A program made the translations under genes and the position numbers. A stretch of DNA of 64,000 nt from Fabrea salina. Its lineage: Eukaryota; Ciliophora; Heterotrichea; Heterotrichida; Fabreidae. This document shows positions 9,579 to 18,420 of the stretch, piece after piece; the stretch's first letter is position 1; every line of letters begins with the position of its first letter. Below the pieces are notes generated by a model. It saw only the letters and a program-made list of their open reading frames with translations. It made no database searches and was not told the DNA's origin. The DNA lies in contig JALIHJ010000001.1 in the NCBI GenBank assembly GCA_022984795.1, forward strand, positions 62,001 to 126,000. Reading direction: 5' to 3'.

Positions 9579-9991
9579 TGATTTTTTGTTGCGGTCGCAA
9601 AAAACCAAAAAGAAGTTCAGCTTACAAAAAGTTACTGGACTTCAAAGACCTTTTTGAAGAAGGCAGTGTGAAACTTGCAGCACTTATAAACCAAAACGGA
9701 AGACCAGTGAGCATCTACAGAAGAGGAGGCCTGCTTCAGTCCGAAACAGACACTCTTCTCAAAAAAATAGTTCAACTCAAACAAGCCCACTCCACAGTGC
9801 TTAACCTTGTTGAGTCCGAAACCTTCTGCCCTCTGCATGTGCAGGGCCAAAAAGTCGGGGTTTCACTTTACTCACTTCCAGACAAAAACCTGTTGGGCTT
9901 AGTAGTTGAAATGAACCCTAACTTACTTCCTCTCAACGACATTTCTAAGTCTGAAGAAGCAGTTCAGGCCAAAATAAAAGAGTTGTATTAA
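9578..9991 (+). CDS. Small protein, possible roadblock/longin-like fold
   Basis: The 137-residue protein starts MIFCCGRKKPKRSS, a Cys-Cys next to a basic patch that could be lipid-modified. Then comes an alpha/beta pattern: KLAALINQNGRPVSIYRR, a helix (ETDTLLKKIVQLKQA), and strands (VGVSLYSLPDKNLLGLVVEM), reminiscent of roadblock or LAMTOR-type folds. This is a weak resemblance. Its ATG overlaps the preceding stop by one base, and its own TAA overlaps the converging gene's TAA within TTAA 9988-9991. Confidence 0.6.
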   Translation: MIFCCGRKKPKRSSAYKKLLDFKDLFEEGSVKLAALINQNGRPVSIYRRGGLLQSETDTLLKKIVQLKQAHSTVLNLVESETFCPLHVQGQKVGVSLYSLPDKNLLGLVVEMNPNLLPLNDISKSEEAVQAKIKELY

Positions 9992-11511
9992 CTTAAAGCA
10001 GTTATTCGTTTAAGAGTCACTACGCACTCAACGTGTGGAGTGTGGGGAAACATGTCTACAGGCTGCACACTCACCACTACAAAAGGAGGTCCTCTGAGTT
10101 TCTTGTGTTCGGGCAAACAAAGTTCCAGCAGGTCCTTGAACATACTTTTAGGGTTGCAACTTACGTAAACTAGTTTGTCCAGCCCTTTAGTAGTTCTTAA
10201 AGTGCTCAAAACTGTTTTTTGCAGCCCTGTTCTAGGAGGGTCCACTACTCCACAAATAGTTTTTCCTTCCACGTCTTTGCACACTTCTCTCACTAGGCCT
10301 TCAGCTTTGCCTACTTTGAACTCCGCGTTGACGTTGTTGAGCTCTGCGTTGTTTTGGGCGTCTGCAATGGCTTCTGGAATGATTTCGATACCTATGACTT
10401 TGCTTACCTTTTCACTGCAACAAATTCCAATAGACCCAGTTCCACAGCAAATGTCTAATAAAACATCTCCTTCGACTTCGTTTAAAACGTTTCTGTACAG
10501 CACTTCGCACCCAACTGTGTTTACCTGGAAAAACGACAGAGGAGATATTCTAAAAGCTTTTTCAAGAATGTACTCTGTGATGTAACCTGTCCCAGTCAAA
10601 ATTCTCAGTATAGGGGGAGTCGACAGCACTTGCAATAGCAAAGTAGAACAGTGCTCACTTAGCTTCTCTACTAAAAGGTCCTCTATGAGTTGTTGGTTGT
10701 CACTTGGGTTTATCTGCACTATTACCATAGACTGACCTGTCCGGCTGGACAGTCGGTAAGTAACTTGCTTCCAAATCCCTTCGTGTGTTTTTATGTCGTA
10801 AGGAGGAACTCCACTAGCTCTTACAACTTCTTCAACTAACTCAGCTACTACTTTGCTGGACTCAGGAATGTTAACGCAATTTTTGGGAGAATCAATAGTT
10901 AAGTTGCCAGCTGCCATTTGTCCGTTAGTGAACCCAACTTTAGGCAGTCCTTCACGGCCAGCTCCAATGTTGAACTCCACTTTGTTTCTGTAGGAGTCAG
11001 TTAAAGGGCTTGCTTGGACTTCTCTTACCTCAGGAGGACTTTTGAGCCAACTAGGTTTTAGAAAAGTGTTTTTGGAACAAGCTGAGTCCATGTCTTGTCT
11101 GAACTTTTCATAAGCTTCAGAAACCAGTTGTTTTTTGAAAAGCAGTTGTTGGGAGTAACTTTCTTGCCACAGAGGAGTCACTTTGTCTTCGATGGGTCCT
11201 AAGGGTTTGGCTTCTTCTGAAATCACAGGTTCTTTAGGCTTCAGGATGTCGGAAAGGGGCCTCATCTTTTTCTTGACTTGAGTTGACCCTGGCTTGAGTT
11301 TGATTTTGCGGTTCTTGTAAGTTTGGGTTTCCATTTGCTCGACAAAAGTGGACATGCTCTCTGGGTTGGGAAAGTCAATAAAGGCGTAAGACTTTTTGGG
11401 GGGTTTGGCCAAAAGGCAGTTTGTGAACTCAGGGAACTGCTCCAGAATGAACTTAGCTATTTTCTTTTCTGAAGTCCACTTGTCTAGACCTTGCCAGCAG
11501 ATTCTGTGCAT
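9988..11511 (-). CDS. TRMT2A: tRNA (uracil-5-)-methyltransferase, TRMT2A-like, with N-terminal RRM
   Basis: The 507-residue protein begins with an RRM-like domain (MHRICWQGLDKWTSEKKIAK, then KKSYAFIDFPNPESM, residues 1-80). It is followed by a RumA/TrmA-class methyltransferase: a QVNTVGCEVLYRNVL motif, the SAM loop LLDICCGTGSIGICC, GIEIIPEAI, and the catalytic region VDPPRTGLQ...LVYVSCNPKSM, whose Cys forms the covalent adduct with uracil. This matches TRMT2A, which makes m5U54 in tRNA using SAM. The catalytic Cys and the downstream Pro-hub are present, so activity is expected. No iron-sulfur cluster motif is seen, as is usual for the eukaryotic group. Confidence 0.9.
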   Translation of the reverse strand: MHRICWQGLDKWTSEKKIAKFILEQFPEFTNCLLAKPPKKSYAFIDFPNPESMSTFVEQMETQTYKNRKIKLKPGSTQVKKKMRPLSDILKPKEPVISEEAKPLGPIEDKVTPLWQESYSQQLLFKKQLVSEAYEKFRQDMDSACSKNTFLKPSWLKSPPEVREVQASPLTDSYRNKVEFNIGAGREGLPKVGFTNGQMAAGNLTIDSPKNCVNIPESSKVVAELVEEVVRASGVPPYDIKTHEGIWKQVTYRLSSRTGQSMVIVQINPSDNQQLIEDLLVEKLSEHCSTLLLQVLSTPPILRILTGTGYITEYILEKAFRISPLSFFQVNTVGCEVLYRNVLNEVEGDVLLDICCGTGSIGICCSEKVSKVIGIEIIPEAIADAQNNAELNNVNAEFKVGKAEGLVREVCKDVEGKTICGVVDPPRTGLQKTVLSTLRTTKGLDKLVYVSCNPKSMFKDLLELCLPEHKKLRGPPFVVVSVQPVDMFPHTPHVECVVTLKRITALS

Positions 11512-11542
11512 TTATATAAGTCCATTGTGAAACTTTTAACTA

Positions 11543-14500
11543 CTAGATTTGTTTGACATACGCTTTAAGAACTACTTGGAAGTTCTCTTGGTCGGGTTCT
11601 CCAGGCTTGACCCAGCCTCCGGTTATTTTGCCCTCAGCAACTACTTCGACCCACTGGCCTACTCCTTGGAGTACGTCAAGTTCTTCAATAAGGGGGTCTT
11701 CTGCAGGGGGGTTGAAAGTGAACTTAACCTTTTGTTCGTTGCCTGGAGCTACACTTCCCTTAGCTAAGTCTACTGTGATTAAGTTGTTGTCCAACTTAGG
11801 CAAAGTTATTTCGAAGTTCCCTGCTTTCTCGCTTTTGTGGTCGTTTAGTTTGCAGTTGCCTATAGTGAGGGTTCTGGTGCGGGTAAGTTCTTTTTCGTAG
11901 GGTGAAAGATCTGGCGACTCTTTTAAAAACGTGAGTGTAAACACGGACTGCTTTGAAGAAGCTTTTAAAAAGTTCAGAGACTCTTGGGGTTCTTTGTTTT
12001 CTAGGTTTTTAGGCCAAGTAAAGGGTTTGTCGTACTTAACGTAAAGAGAACGTTTCCAGCAAGCTGCTTCTATATATAAGTGTTTGGGTTCTATTTGGTT
12101 AGGAATGTCAACGAGTACATGTTCAAAGTAGTTCTCGTGTTGGTGGTCTGGGTTAAACCTAACTTTTAGAGTCAGAGTTTGATCAGGTTGGATTTTGCCT
12201 TTGTTAGGGATGTAACTAAAGTTAGTTACTCCGTTAAAGTTCTGGACTCCTTTAGCTAGTTGTCTGATTTCGAACTCGCACGGAAAAGACACTATGTTTT
12301 TCAAGTTAACAGTTTGTTCAATAGTATCGTTGGCAATGGTGTTTCCAACGTAAACTAGTCCGTCTTTAGGCACAACCTCGATCTCAGGCCTGACTCCCCG
12401 GCCCTTGAGTTTAATAGTAGTGGCTGAGTTAGAACTTCTCAGAGTTAAGTTTTCTTCAAAGAGTTGCTGACTCAAGGGGGCGAACTCCACAACTACAACC
12501 TTGGTTTGCCCAGGCTCAATAACTCTTAAAGCGTTGAGCACTGCAAACCCTCCAAAAGGCTGTAAGGGGTCCTTTCTGATGGAAAGGGGCTGGGTGTCTT
12601 TGTTAGTAAGGTTGAATTCAACTACTTTTCTGCAAGAAACAGCTACTTCGCCGAACTCAAGCACTTCAGGGTCAGCTATAAGGGTTTTGTTGAAAACTGC
12701 AGTCCTTACTTTCAAAAAGACTCGCTTGGTAGCTGCGTCAGGAGTGACTGACTTAAAAAACACAGGTATTAGCCACTCATAGTGCTGGCTGCGCTTGCTG
12801 ATGTCTTCTCTGTCAAAGTCATACACTGTTCCGCCTAGTTTCTGGAGTTCGGCTGTGTGGTCCCAGTCTTCTTCTGTGTCTGGTTTTTGAAGGTCTCTAA
12901 AATCAGCGTTGAACTTAAAAACTACTTGTGTGGACTTTGTAGTATTTAACTTGTTAACTACCAAAGGAGTCACTTTGAGCCCTGAAAGTTCGTAAGGAGG
13001 AGGAACTATTTCTATGTTGTAGGGAACCTTTTTGGAGTAGTTAGTTAAGGTTATTGACATTTCTGAAGTTTCATGGATAGGCATGCCTGGGAACTCAAGG
13101 TAAGAAGCTGAGAATCCTACAGGAGCTGTGTGGAGGCTCACAGAGTAGGCTAGTTTAAACTCCCGACAACTGATGTCGCTGATTTTGGTTTTAAAGTAGA
13201 TTTCTCCAGAGTCCTTGGACACCTCAGTCCCAGCTTTGGCGGGGGCAGGTCTGTAAGTAGCTGTCATTTCAAGTTCTTCTTGAGGCAACAAAGTTCCAAA
13301 CCCATCATTTGGTTGGACTTGTAAAGTGTTGGGAAGACGCACAAATGCAAAGTCTTGGGGAAGAATAGAGTGGTTTTTGACCTTGAAGTTAACACTAGCT
13401 CCGTTCTGCAAATACAAGTCTTTAAAGTCTAAGTTAGCTGGAGTGAAAGTAACCAGGTCGGAAGTCAGCTGGAGTTTTATTTCGAAGTTAACAGGCATTG
13501 ACTGGTTGGCTCCAGTTACTTTAATAGGGATTCTGTAAATCTTATTGAAGAAAAAGTCCCTTAGCATAGTTTCAGAACTGGAGTCTGGTCTGAACTTGCA
13601 CCATATTTCAAAGCTACTGCGGCCTTGGATGAACCCTAGAGTGGGGTTGAACTCAAAGTGCTGTTTGCAGTCTCTAGGAAAACTCAACTGCACTTTCATG
13701 GGCAAAGAACTTCTGTTGAACAGTACTATTTTTTCTCTGTAAGTGTGGTTTAAAACACACACGTTAAAGTCGTAACAAGTCTTTTCTACGTAAATAGGAA
13801 CGTCTATGCAGTTAGCTTTGAGGAACAGCTTCAGAGAAGGAATGCTGGGGTTGTCGAACTCAATAAGTACTTCTTCTTCGAAGTTGCCTACTGCAATCGG
13901 AGAAAAACTAAAACTCAAAGAAGCAGAACTGTACCCTTTAAGTTCTCCTGACTTAGGGAACTTCAGCATCCCAAAAAAGGAGTCTGGTGCTAAGTCTTCG
14001 TAGTTGTGACTTGATGCCATAAAGTCACTTTGCGAAAGCGAAGCTGACTGAGTCATGTTTAGTGTTTGGTCGTTTACACTTGGAATAGGTTCTCCGTGTC
14101 TGTCGAGTACTCTGAACTTGCCACCTAAAGCCCCTTCGTTTCTAAGAGTTACTTTGGAAGTAACTTGTTCGCCCAGAATAACATCGTTGAACTCCACAAC
14201 TCCGGAGTCAAGAGTGATTGCGCTTTTTTTAGAAAGGCACTGAATAGGGATCTCAATAGGACCTGTTTCACTTAGAATGGGCAAAACAGTGTTGATGTCA
14301 GAGTTGATTTGGGGAGTGAAAGTAACGTTTAGGGGACAAGTGAGTCCTGCAGACATTCGGCCGGCAGGAGTGTACTCGACGTTGAAGAAGTCCTTTACTT
14401 CGGGGTCAAGTGCCAGCACTTTAAAAGAGTTAAAGGTAAAAGAAACGTTTGTCAGCACTACTTTTTGAGTGTAAGTCTCTCCTACGTCGAAGTCTTTAAA

Positions 14501-14665
14501 AACGATCTTCTCAGGTTTTGGAATGAACGCGGCTCCCTGGAAAGTTTTGCCCCAGCAAACTTGTGGTTTGGTGATGTTTTGTTTGTGCTTAACTTTGGAC
14601 TTGATCATCATGTCTTGTTCGTACTTAGTTAGGGGTCTGAGTTTCAGTTTCTTAGTTTCTTCCAT
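11543..14665 (-). CDS. CFAP74: Ciliary ASH/MSP-domain protein, CFAP74-like
   Basis: The 1,040-residue protein is built of repeated beta-sandwich ASH-type domains found in ciliary proteins. Repeats start near residues 45 (ETYTQKVVLTNVSFTFNSFK), 160 (VVEFNDVILGEQVTSKVTLR), 260, 400 (NLDFKDLYLQNGASVNFKVK), 520, 670 (VLEFGEVAVSCRKVVEFNLT) and 770. The first two sandwiches, including the NVSFTFN and ALGGKF positions, resemble CFAP74 of the central-pair C1d projection. CFAP74 proteins in other species are longer, with an N-terminal coiled coil; that part is absent here, so CFAP221 or a HYDIN-type relative remain alternatives. A microtubule-associated axonemal role is inferred. Confidence 0.65.
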   Translation of the reverse strand: MEETKKLKLRPLTKYEQDMMIKSKVKHKQNITKPQVCWGKTFQGAAFIPKPEKIVFKDFDVGETYTQKVVLTNVSFTFNSFKVLALDPEVKDFFNVEYTPAGRMSAGLTCPLNVTFTPQINSDINTVLPILSETGPIEIPIQCLSKKSAITLDSGVVEFNDVILGEQVTSKVTLRNEGALGGKFRVLDRHGEPIPSVNDQTLNMTQSASLSQSDFMASSHNYEDLAPDSFFGMLKFPKSGELKGYSSASLSFSFSPIAVGNFEEEVLIEFDNPSIPSLKLFLKANCIDVPIYVEKTCYDFNVCVLNHTYREKIVLFNRSSLPMKVQLSFPRDCKQHFEFNPTLGFIQGRSSFEIWCKFRPDSSSETMLRDFFFNKIYRIPIKVTGANQSMPVNFEIKLQLTSDLVTFTPANLDFKDLYLQNGASVNFKVKNHSILPQDFAFVRLPNTLQVQPNDGFGTLLPQEELEMTATYRPAPAKAGTEVSKDSGEIYFKTKISDISCREFKLAYSVSLHTAPVGFSASYLEFPGMPIHETSEMSITLTNYSKKVPYNIEIVPPPYELSGLKVTPLVVNKLNTTKSTQVVFKFNADFRDLQKPDTEEDWDHTAELQKLGGTVYDFDREDISKRSQHYEWLIPVFFKSVTPDAATKRVFLKVRTAVFNKTLIADPEVLEFGEVAVSCRKVVEFNLTNKDTQPLSIRKDPLQPFGGFAVLNALRVIEPGQTKVVVVEFAPLSQQLFEENLTLRSSNSATTIKLKGRGVRPEIEVVPKDGLVYVGNTIANDTIEQTVNLKNIVSFPCEFEIRQLAKGVQNFNGVTNFSYIPNKGKIQPDQTLTLKVRFNPDHQHENYFEHVLVDIPNQIEPKHLYIEAACWKRSLYVKYDKPFTWPKNLENKEPQESLNFLKASSKQSVFTLTFLKESPDLSPYEKELTRTRTLTIGNCKLNDHKSEKAGNFEITLPKLDNNLITVDLAKGSVAPGNEQKVKFTFNPPAEDPLIEELDVLQGVGQWVEVVAEGKITGGWVKPGEPDQENFQVVLKAYVKQI

Positions 14666-14675
14666 TTATGAGTTA

Positions 14676-16325
14676 TTAGTCTTCTGGTTTGTTGGGGTTT
14701 ATTATAGTTTCTCTAGCGTCAACTAACTTAGCCATCAAGTTACTCCAAATCATGTGGAACGAAGTAGCTCGTTCAGCTTCTTCTTTGGCTAGACTGTGGA
14801 AGTGCTCGTTGGAAATCACAGCTCGGTCGTGAACTACTCTGTTGAACTCAGCGTTTATCTGGTGGTTGTAGTAACCAAACAGGTGTTTGTTCTTTTTCAG
14901 GTTGGAGTCTCCTCTGGTTTCTGACTTCTTGAAAGCTTCGAAGTAGTACTCTCGGTCTTTCATGAGTTCTTTTAAGGTCCGGCAATGGTTGTACTCGTAC
15001 TTGAAGTACATGTTGAAGTACTCATGGATTGTATTGATTTTTTGTGTTTCGTGTCTGGCCCAGTTGGTCATTGCTTCGTTTAAGTAGTAAAAGTTAGCAG
15101 CGTTTTTTTCGTTCTTAGGAGTTATTCCCTGGATGTTTTCTAGTTGGTTGAGTGTTTCTCCGTAAACAGCTAAGTTAGCAGAGAGGTGAGCTAAGCTTTC
15201 TTTGATCTTAGAAGCTTGTCTTTTGAGCTTCTTCTGCACAACTTCCATTTGTGAAACGTATTCAATCATCCCGTTGATTTTGTCTTGGTCGTGAGAGTAC
15301 TCGCACTTTATGGTTCCGTCCACAGACAGCATCTCTGAAATCTTTTCAGGTTTTTTGGTGTTTTTGCTTTGTTTTTTGAACTTCTGGAATTTCTGGTAGT
15401 TGCTTTCTTTCAAAAAGGTTTCAAGGATAGTTGACCTCCTGAACAGCGGATGCCGCAGTAAGTCTTCCACAAACCTTTGAAGGAACCTTTGTCTTTTAAT
15501 GATTGAGTCTTCTTGGAGCCTTCCTCTGTTCTTCTTGGGAGGCACAGGTGGCAAGTATATTCCTGGAAGGGTTTGTGCAAGGCACTCCCTCAGCCAGGTA
15601 AACTCACTGTAGCGGCGGTCCACACTCCAGCCTAGGGGTTCTGTTGTTACTACGTACACTATATAGTTGGATGAGAAAAACCCTCCTTGCATCAACTTGG
15701 GCTCTGACACTGTTATTTTGAGGTTTTCAGCTGCAGAAATTTCAGTACTTGGGGCTTGTTTGGCTTCAACAGTTTCCTTAATGGCTGGAGGAGTGTAGTT
15801 TTGTTCATTTTTAACTTCTTGAGTCCCTGTTGGTCTGTGAGTCATGAACTTTTGTTCCTGGGGTACTTCTTCAGGCTTATGTTCTGGTCTATCAGTCCAA
15901 AAATGGGTTTGGTCAACAGGGGTTTCTTCAAGGGGTTCTGGCTGTTCTTCTGGAGTTTTTGGGGATTCTGGAGTTTTTGGGGTTTCTTGGTGGTTTTCAC
16001 TGTCACTGCTTGATTGCTCTGGAAGGTGCCTTTTGGGAGGCAGTTGGTAAAGTAACTTTTCTTTCTCCTCAGCCTTTTTCTTCTCAGCAATTACGTCTTC
16101 TAAGGTCTGACCGGCTCGGAACTTCATCTTGAACTCTCTTACAACTGCTTCTAGAGATTGGAAGTCGCATTGGTCAATGTCTTCTTCACCTTGCATTTTT
16201 TTGAAGAACTCAGTGAAGAGTTCTGGGTCGTACTCCATCTCAATGATTTCTTCACGTAAGTACTTTTGTTTGGCGGTTCTTTCTGCTTCTTCGAGGTATG
16301 ACTCTTCATCGTCTGATGAGGACAT
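14676..16325 (-). CDS. Sorting nexin with PX and BAR domains
   Basis: The start is placed at the ATG read from 16325-16323 (MSSSDDEESYLEEAE), giving 549 residues. A longer frame upstream would run antisense through the next gene's 5' end and begins with unlikely sequence. Residues 1-195 are acidic and Pro-rich, likely disordered. A PX domain spans about 200-330: VDRRYSEFTWLRECL, LPPVPPKKNRGR and KRQRFLQRFVEDLLRHPLFR contain the RRYSEF and basic positions that bind PI3P. Residues about 345-549 form a BAR-type helical region (KKLKRQASKIKESLAHLS). Such sorting nexins coat endosomal tubules. Subtype (SNX1/2, SNX4 or SNX7/30) is not resolved. Confidence 0.85.
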   Translation of the reverse strand: MSSSDDEESYLEEAERTAKQKYLREEIIEMEYDPELFTEFFKKMQGEEDIDQCDFQSLEAVVREFKMKFRAGQTLEDVIAEKKKAEEKEKLLYQLPPKRHLPEQSSSDSENHQETPKTPESPKTPEEQPEPLEETPVDQTHFWTDRPEHKPEEVPQEQKFMTHRPTGTQEVKNEQNYTPPAIKETVEAKQAPSTEISAAENLKITVSEPKLMQGGFFSSNYIVYVVTTEPLGWSVDRRYSEFTWLRECLAQTLPGIYLPPVPPKKNRGRLQEDSIIKRQRFLQRFVEDLLRHPLFRRSTILETFLKESNYQKFQKFKKQSKNTKKPEKISEMLSVDGTIKCEYSHDQDKINGMIEYVSQMEVVQKKLKRQASKIKESLAHLSANLAVYGETLNQLENIQGITPKNEKNAANFYYLNEAMTNWARHETQKINTIHEYFNMYFKYEYNHCRTLKELMKDREYYFEAFKKSETRGDSNLKKNKHLFGYYNHQINAEFNRVVHDRAVISNEHFHSLAKEEAERATSFHMIWSNLMAKLVDARETIINPNKPED

Positions 16326-16340
16326 TATAATAATTTGTAA
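16326..16340. promoter_or_regulatory. 15-bp divergent intergenic spacer (TATAATAATTTGTAA)
   Basis: This spacer separates the start codons of the sorting nexin and the RING-H2 gene. It has the same length as the spacers at 954-968 and 59437-59451. A TATAAT string is present but its use is unproven. Confidence 0.4.
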
Positions 16341-17075
16341 ATGGAGCAACTCGAGGAATGCCCTTATTGCAGGGAACTCATGCCTTATTCTTCTGAACAC
16401 ATTAGTAAGTGCTATCAAAATGCTTTGCACCAGCAAACAGACAACTTCTATTACAGACAAGGATTTATAGATAGTATCCACCAAGAAGTAACTAAACCAG
16501 TCCCCAAAAAAGAGTATCTTAGAAGTCCACTTTTAGGGCAAAATACTTTTTCTTCAGTTATTGTGCCCCCTGCAAACCCAGGAATTCCTAAAAACTTTGT
16601 GCTTGAACAAACTCCAGAGCCTTCTAATTCAGATGAGTTAATAGCTAAGCTACTCCAAGAACAAATTGACGAAGAAGAGTCCAAAAACTTTGCTGCAATC
16701 GAAGAAATAGACTCAGACCCTAGGCCATACTATGACGAGTACCATGAACTTTACGAAGAAGAGTCTAAAAACTTTGCTGCAATCGAAGAAATAGACTCAC
16801 GCCCTAGGCCATACTATGAAGAGTACCATGAACTTCCCCTAGAACCTCAAGATTACTTAGGCCCTGTTGAACAGCATCACCACACCCCTAGTGAGCTGTG
16901 CCAAAGGACCTTTAAGCCTCATGAAGCCAAAGTAGACTGCTCAATTTGCATGTGCGAATTTGAACCTGGCGAAAGGATTACAACTCTGCCTTGCTTCCAT
17001 GAGTTCCACTCTAAGTGCGTTCTTGACTGGCTTAAAACTAAGCCTGTGTGCCCATATTGTAAGCATCCAATATAA
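16341..17075 (+). CDS. RING-H2 E3 ubiquitin ligase candidate with internal duplication
   Basis: The 244-residue protein ends in a complete RING-H2 finger (about 199-244): CSICMCEFEPGERITTLPC, FHEFHSKCVLDWL, CPYC. The cysteine and histidine order is C3H2C3. The N-terminus has a small C2HC-type zinc motif (CPYCRELMPYSSEHISKC). Between them lies a duplicated acidic unit of 28 residues beginning EESKNFAAIEEIDS, twice in a row (nucleotides 16671-16838). RING-H2 proteins recruit E2 enzymes to ubiquitinate targets; the acidic repeats may be a substrate or partner site, which is inference. No membrane segment is present. Confidence 0.8.
   Translation: MEQLEECPYCRELMPYSSEHISKCYQNALHQQTDNFYYRQGFIDSIHQEVTKPVPKKEYLRSPLLGQNTFSSVIVPPANPGIPKNFVLEQTPEPSNSDELIAKLLQEQIDEEESKNFAAIEEIDSDPRPYYDEYHELYEEESKNFAAIEEIDSRPRPYYEEYHELPLEPQDYLGPVEQHHHTPSELCQRTFKPHEAKVDCSICMCEFEPGERITTLPCFHEFHSKCVLDWLKTKPVCPYCKHPI
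16671..16838 (+). repeat. Two-copy in-frame tandem repeat, 84-nt unit
   Basis: Copy 1 is 16671-16754 and copy 2 is 16755-16838. They differ at only four of the first 81 positions plus the last few bases, so the duplication is recent. The unit is a whole number of codons (28) and adds an acidic, Tyr-rich segment to the RING-H2 protein. Confidence 0.9.
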
Positions 17076-17085
17076 TAATAACTTA

Positions 17086-18345
17086 CTAAAAGAAGTATTT
17101 ATGGCTTGGGAAGTCTAAACTGTTTCTTGGAGGAAAGCTTGGTGTAAATTGTTCGTCTCTTGGTCTTCCGAAAGCTGAGCCATAGACTGGATACATGTTA
17201 AAACTCCGATGGTCTGAGATTCCCACAAAAGTAAACTTTTCCTGAGGGAAAAAGACAGAGATAATATCTACGTTGGGCTGAATGCATGAAGGCGTTCCAG
17301 CTTCGAGTTCTTCCAACAGAGCGTTTATTCTACTTTGGGCTTTTTCAAATACATTGCTTTCTGGGGCTATTCTACGGAAGGCAGCTAAAGCTTCTTGTTT
17401 TTGCTTGCACTTTTCGTAAATGAGTCCGATGTTGTACACGGCTTCTGGCAAGTCAAAGTTAGTTTCTAAAGCTTTCATGAAGCAGTCGTATGCGTCTTTA
17501 AGTTGCTCAGTTTCAAAGTACAGAGTCCCTGTAGTGACCCAAAAAAGCGAGTTCTCGGGGTTGTGTTTTAGAGTTTCTGTGAGGAGTTCTAATGCTGTCT
17601 GGTAGTTCTGCGCACCAATGCAAGCTCTAGCTTTTAAGTAGTTCAAGTGGACTAGAGTTTCAGAGTCCACACTGCAGCTTTTGAAAAGGTTGTCCAGGAG
17701 CATCAAAGACGGTTCGAAGAGTTCGTGCAGAATCAGACCCCAAACAAGGCACCCTACCGTCTGAGCTGAGAAGTGGCACTGCATGGCTTCTCTGTACTTT
17801 TCAGTGGCTTGTGCAAGTTTGTTTTGCTTTTCAAGAGTGTTGCCGTAGAAGCATAAGGCCACGCTTTTGAGAAAATTGCTGTCGTTGCAGTTAGCACACT
17901 TCTCGAAGTAAGAAAAAGCCTTGTCAGTTTGGGAGGTTTTTAGGTACAAAAGAGCTAGTTTCAGGTAGATTATTATCCTAAACGAGAATTCGGGATCTAT
18001 TCTCAAGGCTACTAAAAAGGCTGGTTCTGCTTTGGCGAGCACTTCTATATCGTAATAAAAGAGCCCTATAGCAAACCAAATCTCTGCTTTAGTGTCTTGG
18101 GTTCTTGAGTAAAGGGCCTTTCTGTAAGCTTCTGAAGCTTGACTTCTTTCTCCGAGGAGGTGGTGGCAGTTGGCTTTTTGTGTCCAGGCTTTCCAGTCTG
18201 AATGATCACTGCTTAATTTTTGATTTGACATTTCTAGAAGGTTCTGAATGCGAGTTGTGCTAAAGTTTTTAGTTGCGAGTTCCCATAAAATACTACTTTC
18301 TAAATTGACTCTTTGTCCAAATTCTTGTGCTTGTAGGTTTGCCAT
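17086..18345 (-). CDS. TPR protein resembling Cyc8(Ssn6)/UTX repeat domain
   Basis: The 419-residue protein is made of about nine TPR units. WKAWTQKANCHHLLGERSQA, IWFAIGLFYYDIEVLAKAE, FWVTTGTLYFETEQLKDAY and AVYNIGLIYEKCKQKQEAL resemble the TPR block of the yeast corepressor Cyc8 and of UTX, including the helix after the last repeat (AQSRINALLEELE). Residues about 355-419 are a disordered Phe/Pro-rich tail. In yeast, Cyc8 pairs with Tup1; whether this protein is a transcription corepressor or another TPR scaffold is uncertain, as no JmjC domain follows. The stop is TAG. Confidence 0.65.
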   Translation of the reverse strand: MANLQAQEFGQRVNLESSILWELATKNFSTTRIQNLLEMSNQKLSSDHSDWKAWTQKANCHHLLGERSQASEAYRKALYSRTQDTKAEIWFAIGLFYYDIEVLAKAEPAFLVALRIDPEFSFRIIIYLKLALLYLKTSQTDKAFSYFEKCANCNDSNFLKSVALCFYGNTLEKQNKLAQATEKYREAMQCHFSAQTVGCLVWGLILHELFEPSLMLLDNLFKSCSVDSETLVHLNYLKARACIGAQNYQTALELLTETLKHNPENSLFWVTTGTLYFETEQLKDAYDCFMKALETNFDLPEAVYNIGLIYEKCKQKQEALAAFRRIAPESNVFEKAQSRINALLEELEAGTPSCIQPNVDIISVFFPQEKFTFVGISDHRSFNMYPVYGSAFGRPRDEQFTPSFPPRNSLDFPSHKYFF

Positions 18346-18420
18346 TTATTATTGACTCGTTTTTTTTTGTATGATTAGACAAATTAAATAAGCTCATATT
18401 AACAAACCAGAACTTATTAA
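18346..18420. other. 75-bp spacer between same-strand genes
   Basis: This AT-rich stretch with a run of nine T on the plus strand (near 18361-18369) has no open frame of note. It presumably holds the 3' end of the MON1 gene and the promoter of the TPR gene. Confidence 0.4.

Noticed and set aside
16127-16141. GTAAGAGAGTTCAAG on the minus strand as an intron in the sorting nexin
   Set aside because: It lacks TA at positions 9-10 and reads as normal helical sequence (VREFK).
16326-16484. 53-residue N-terminal extension of the sorting nexin
   Set aside because: It runs antisense through the 5' coding region of the RING-H2 gene and has no similarity in character to the acidic N-terminus that starts at 16325.
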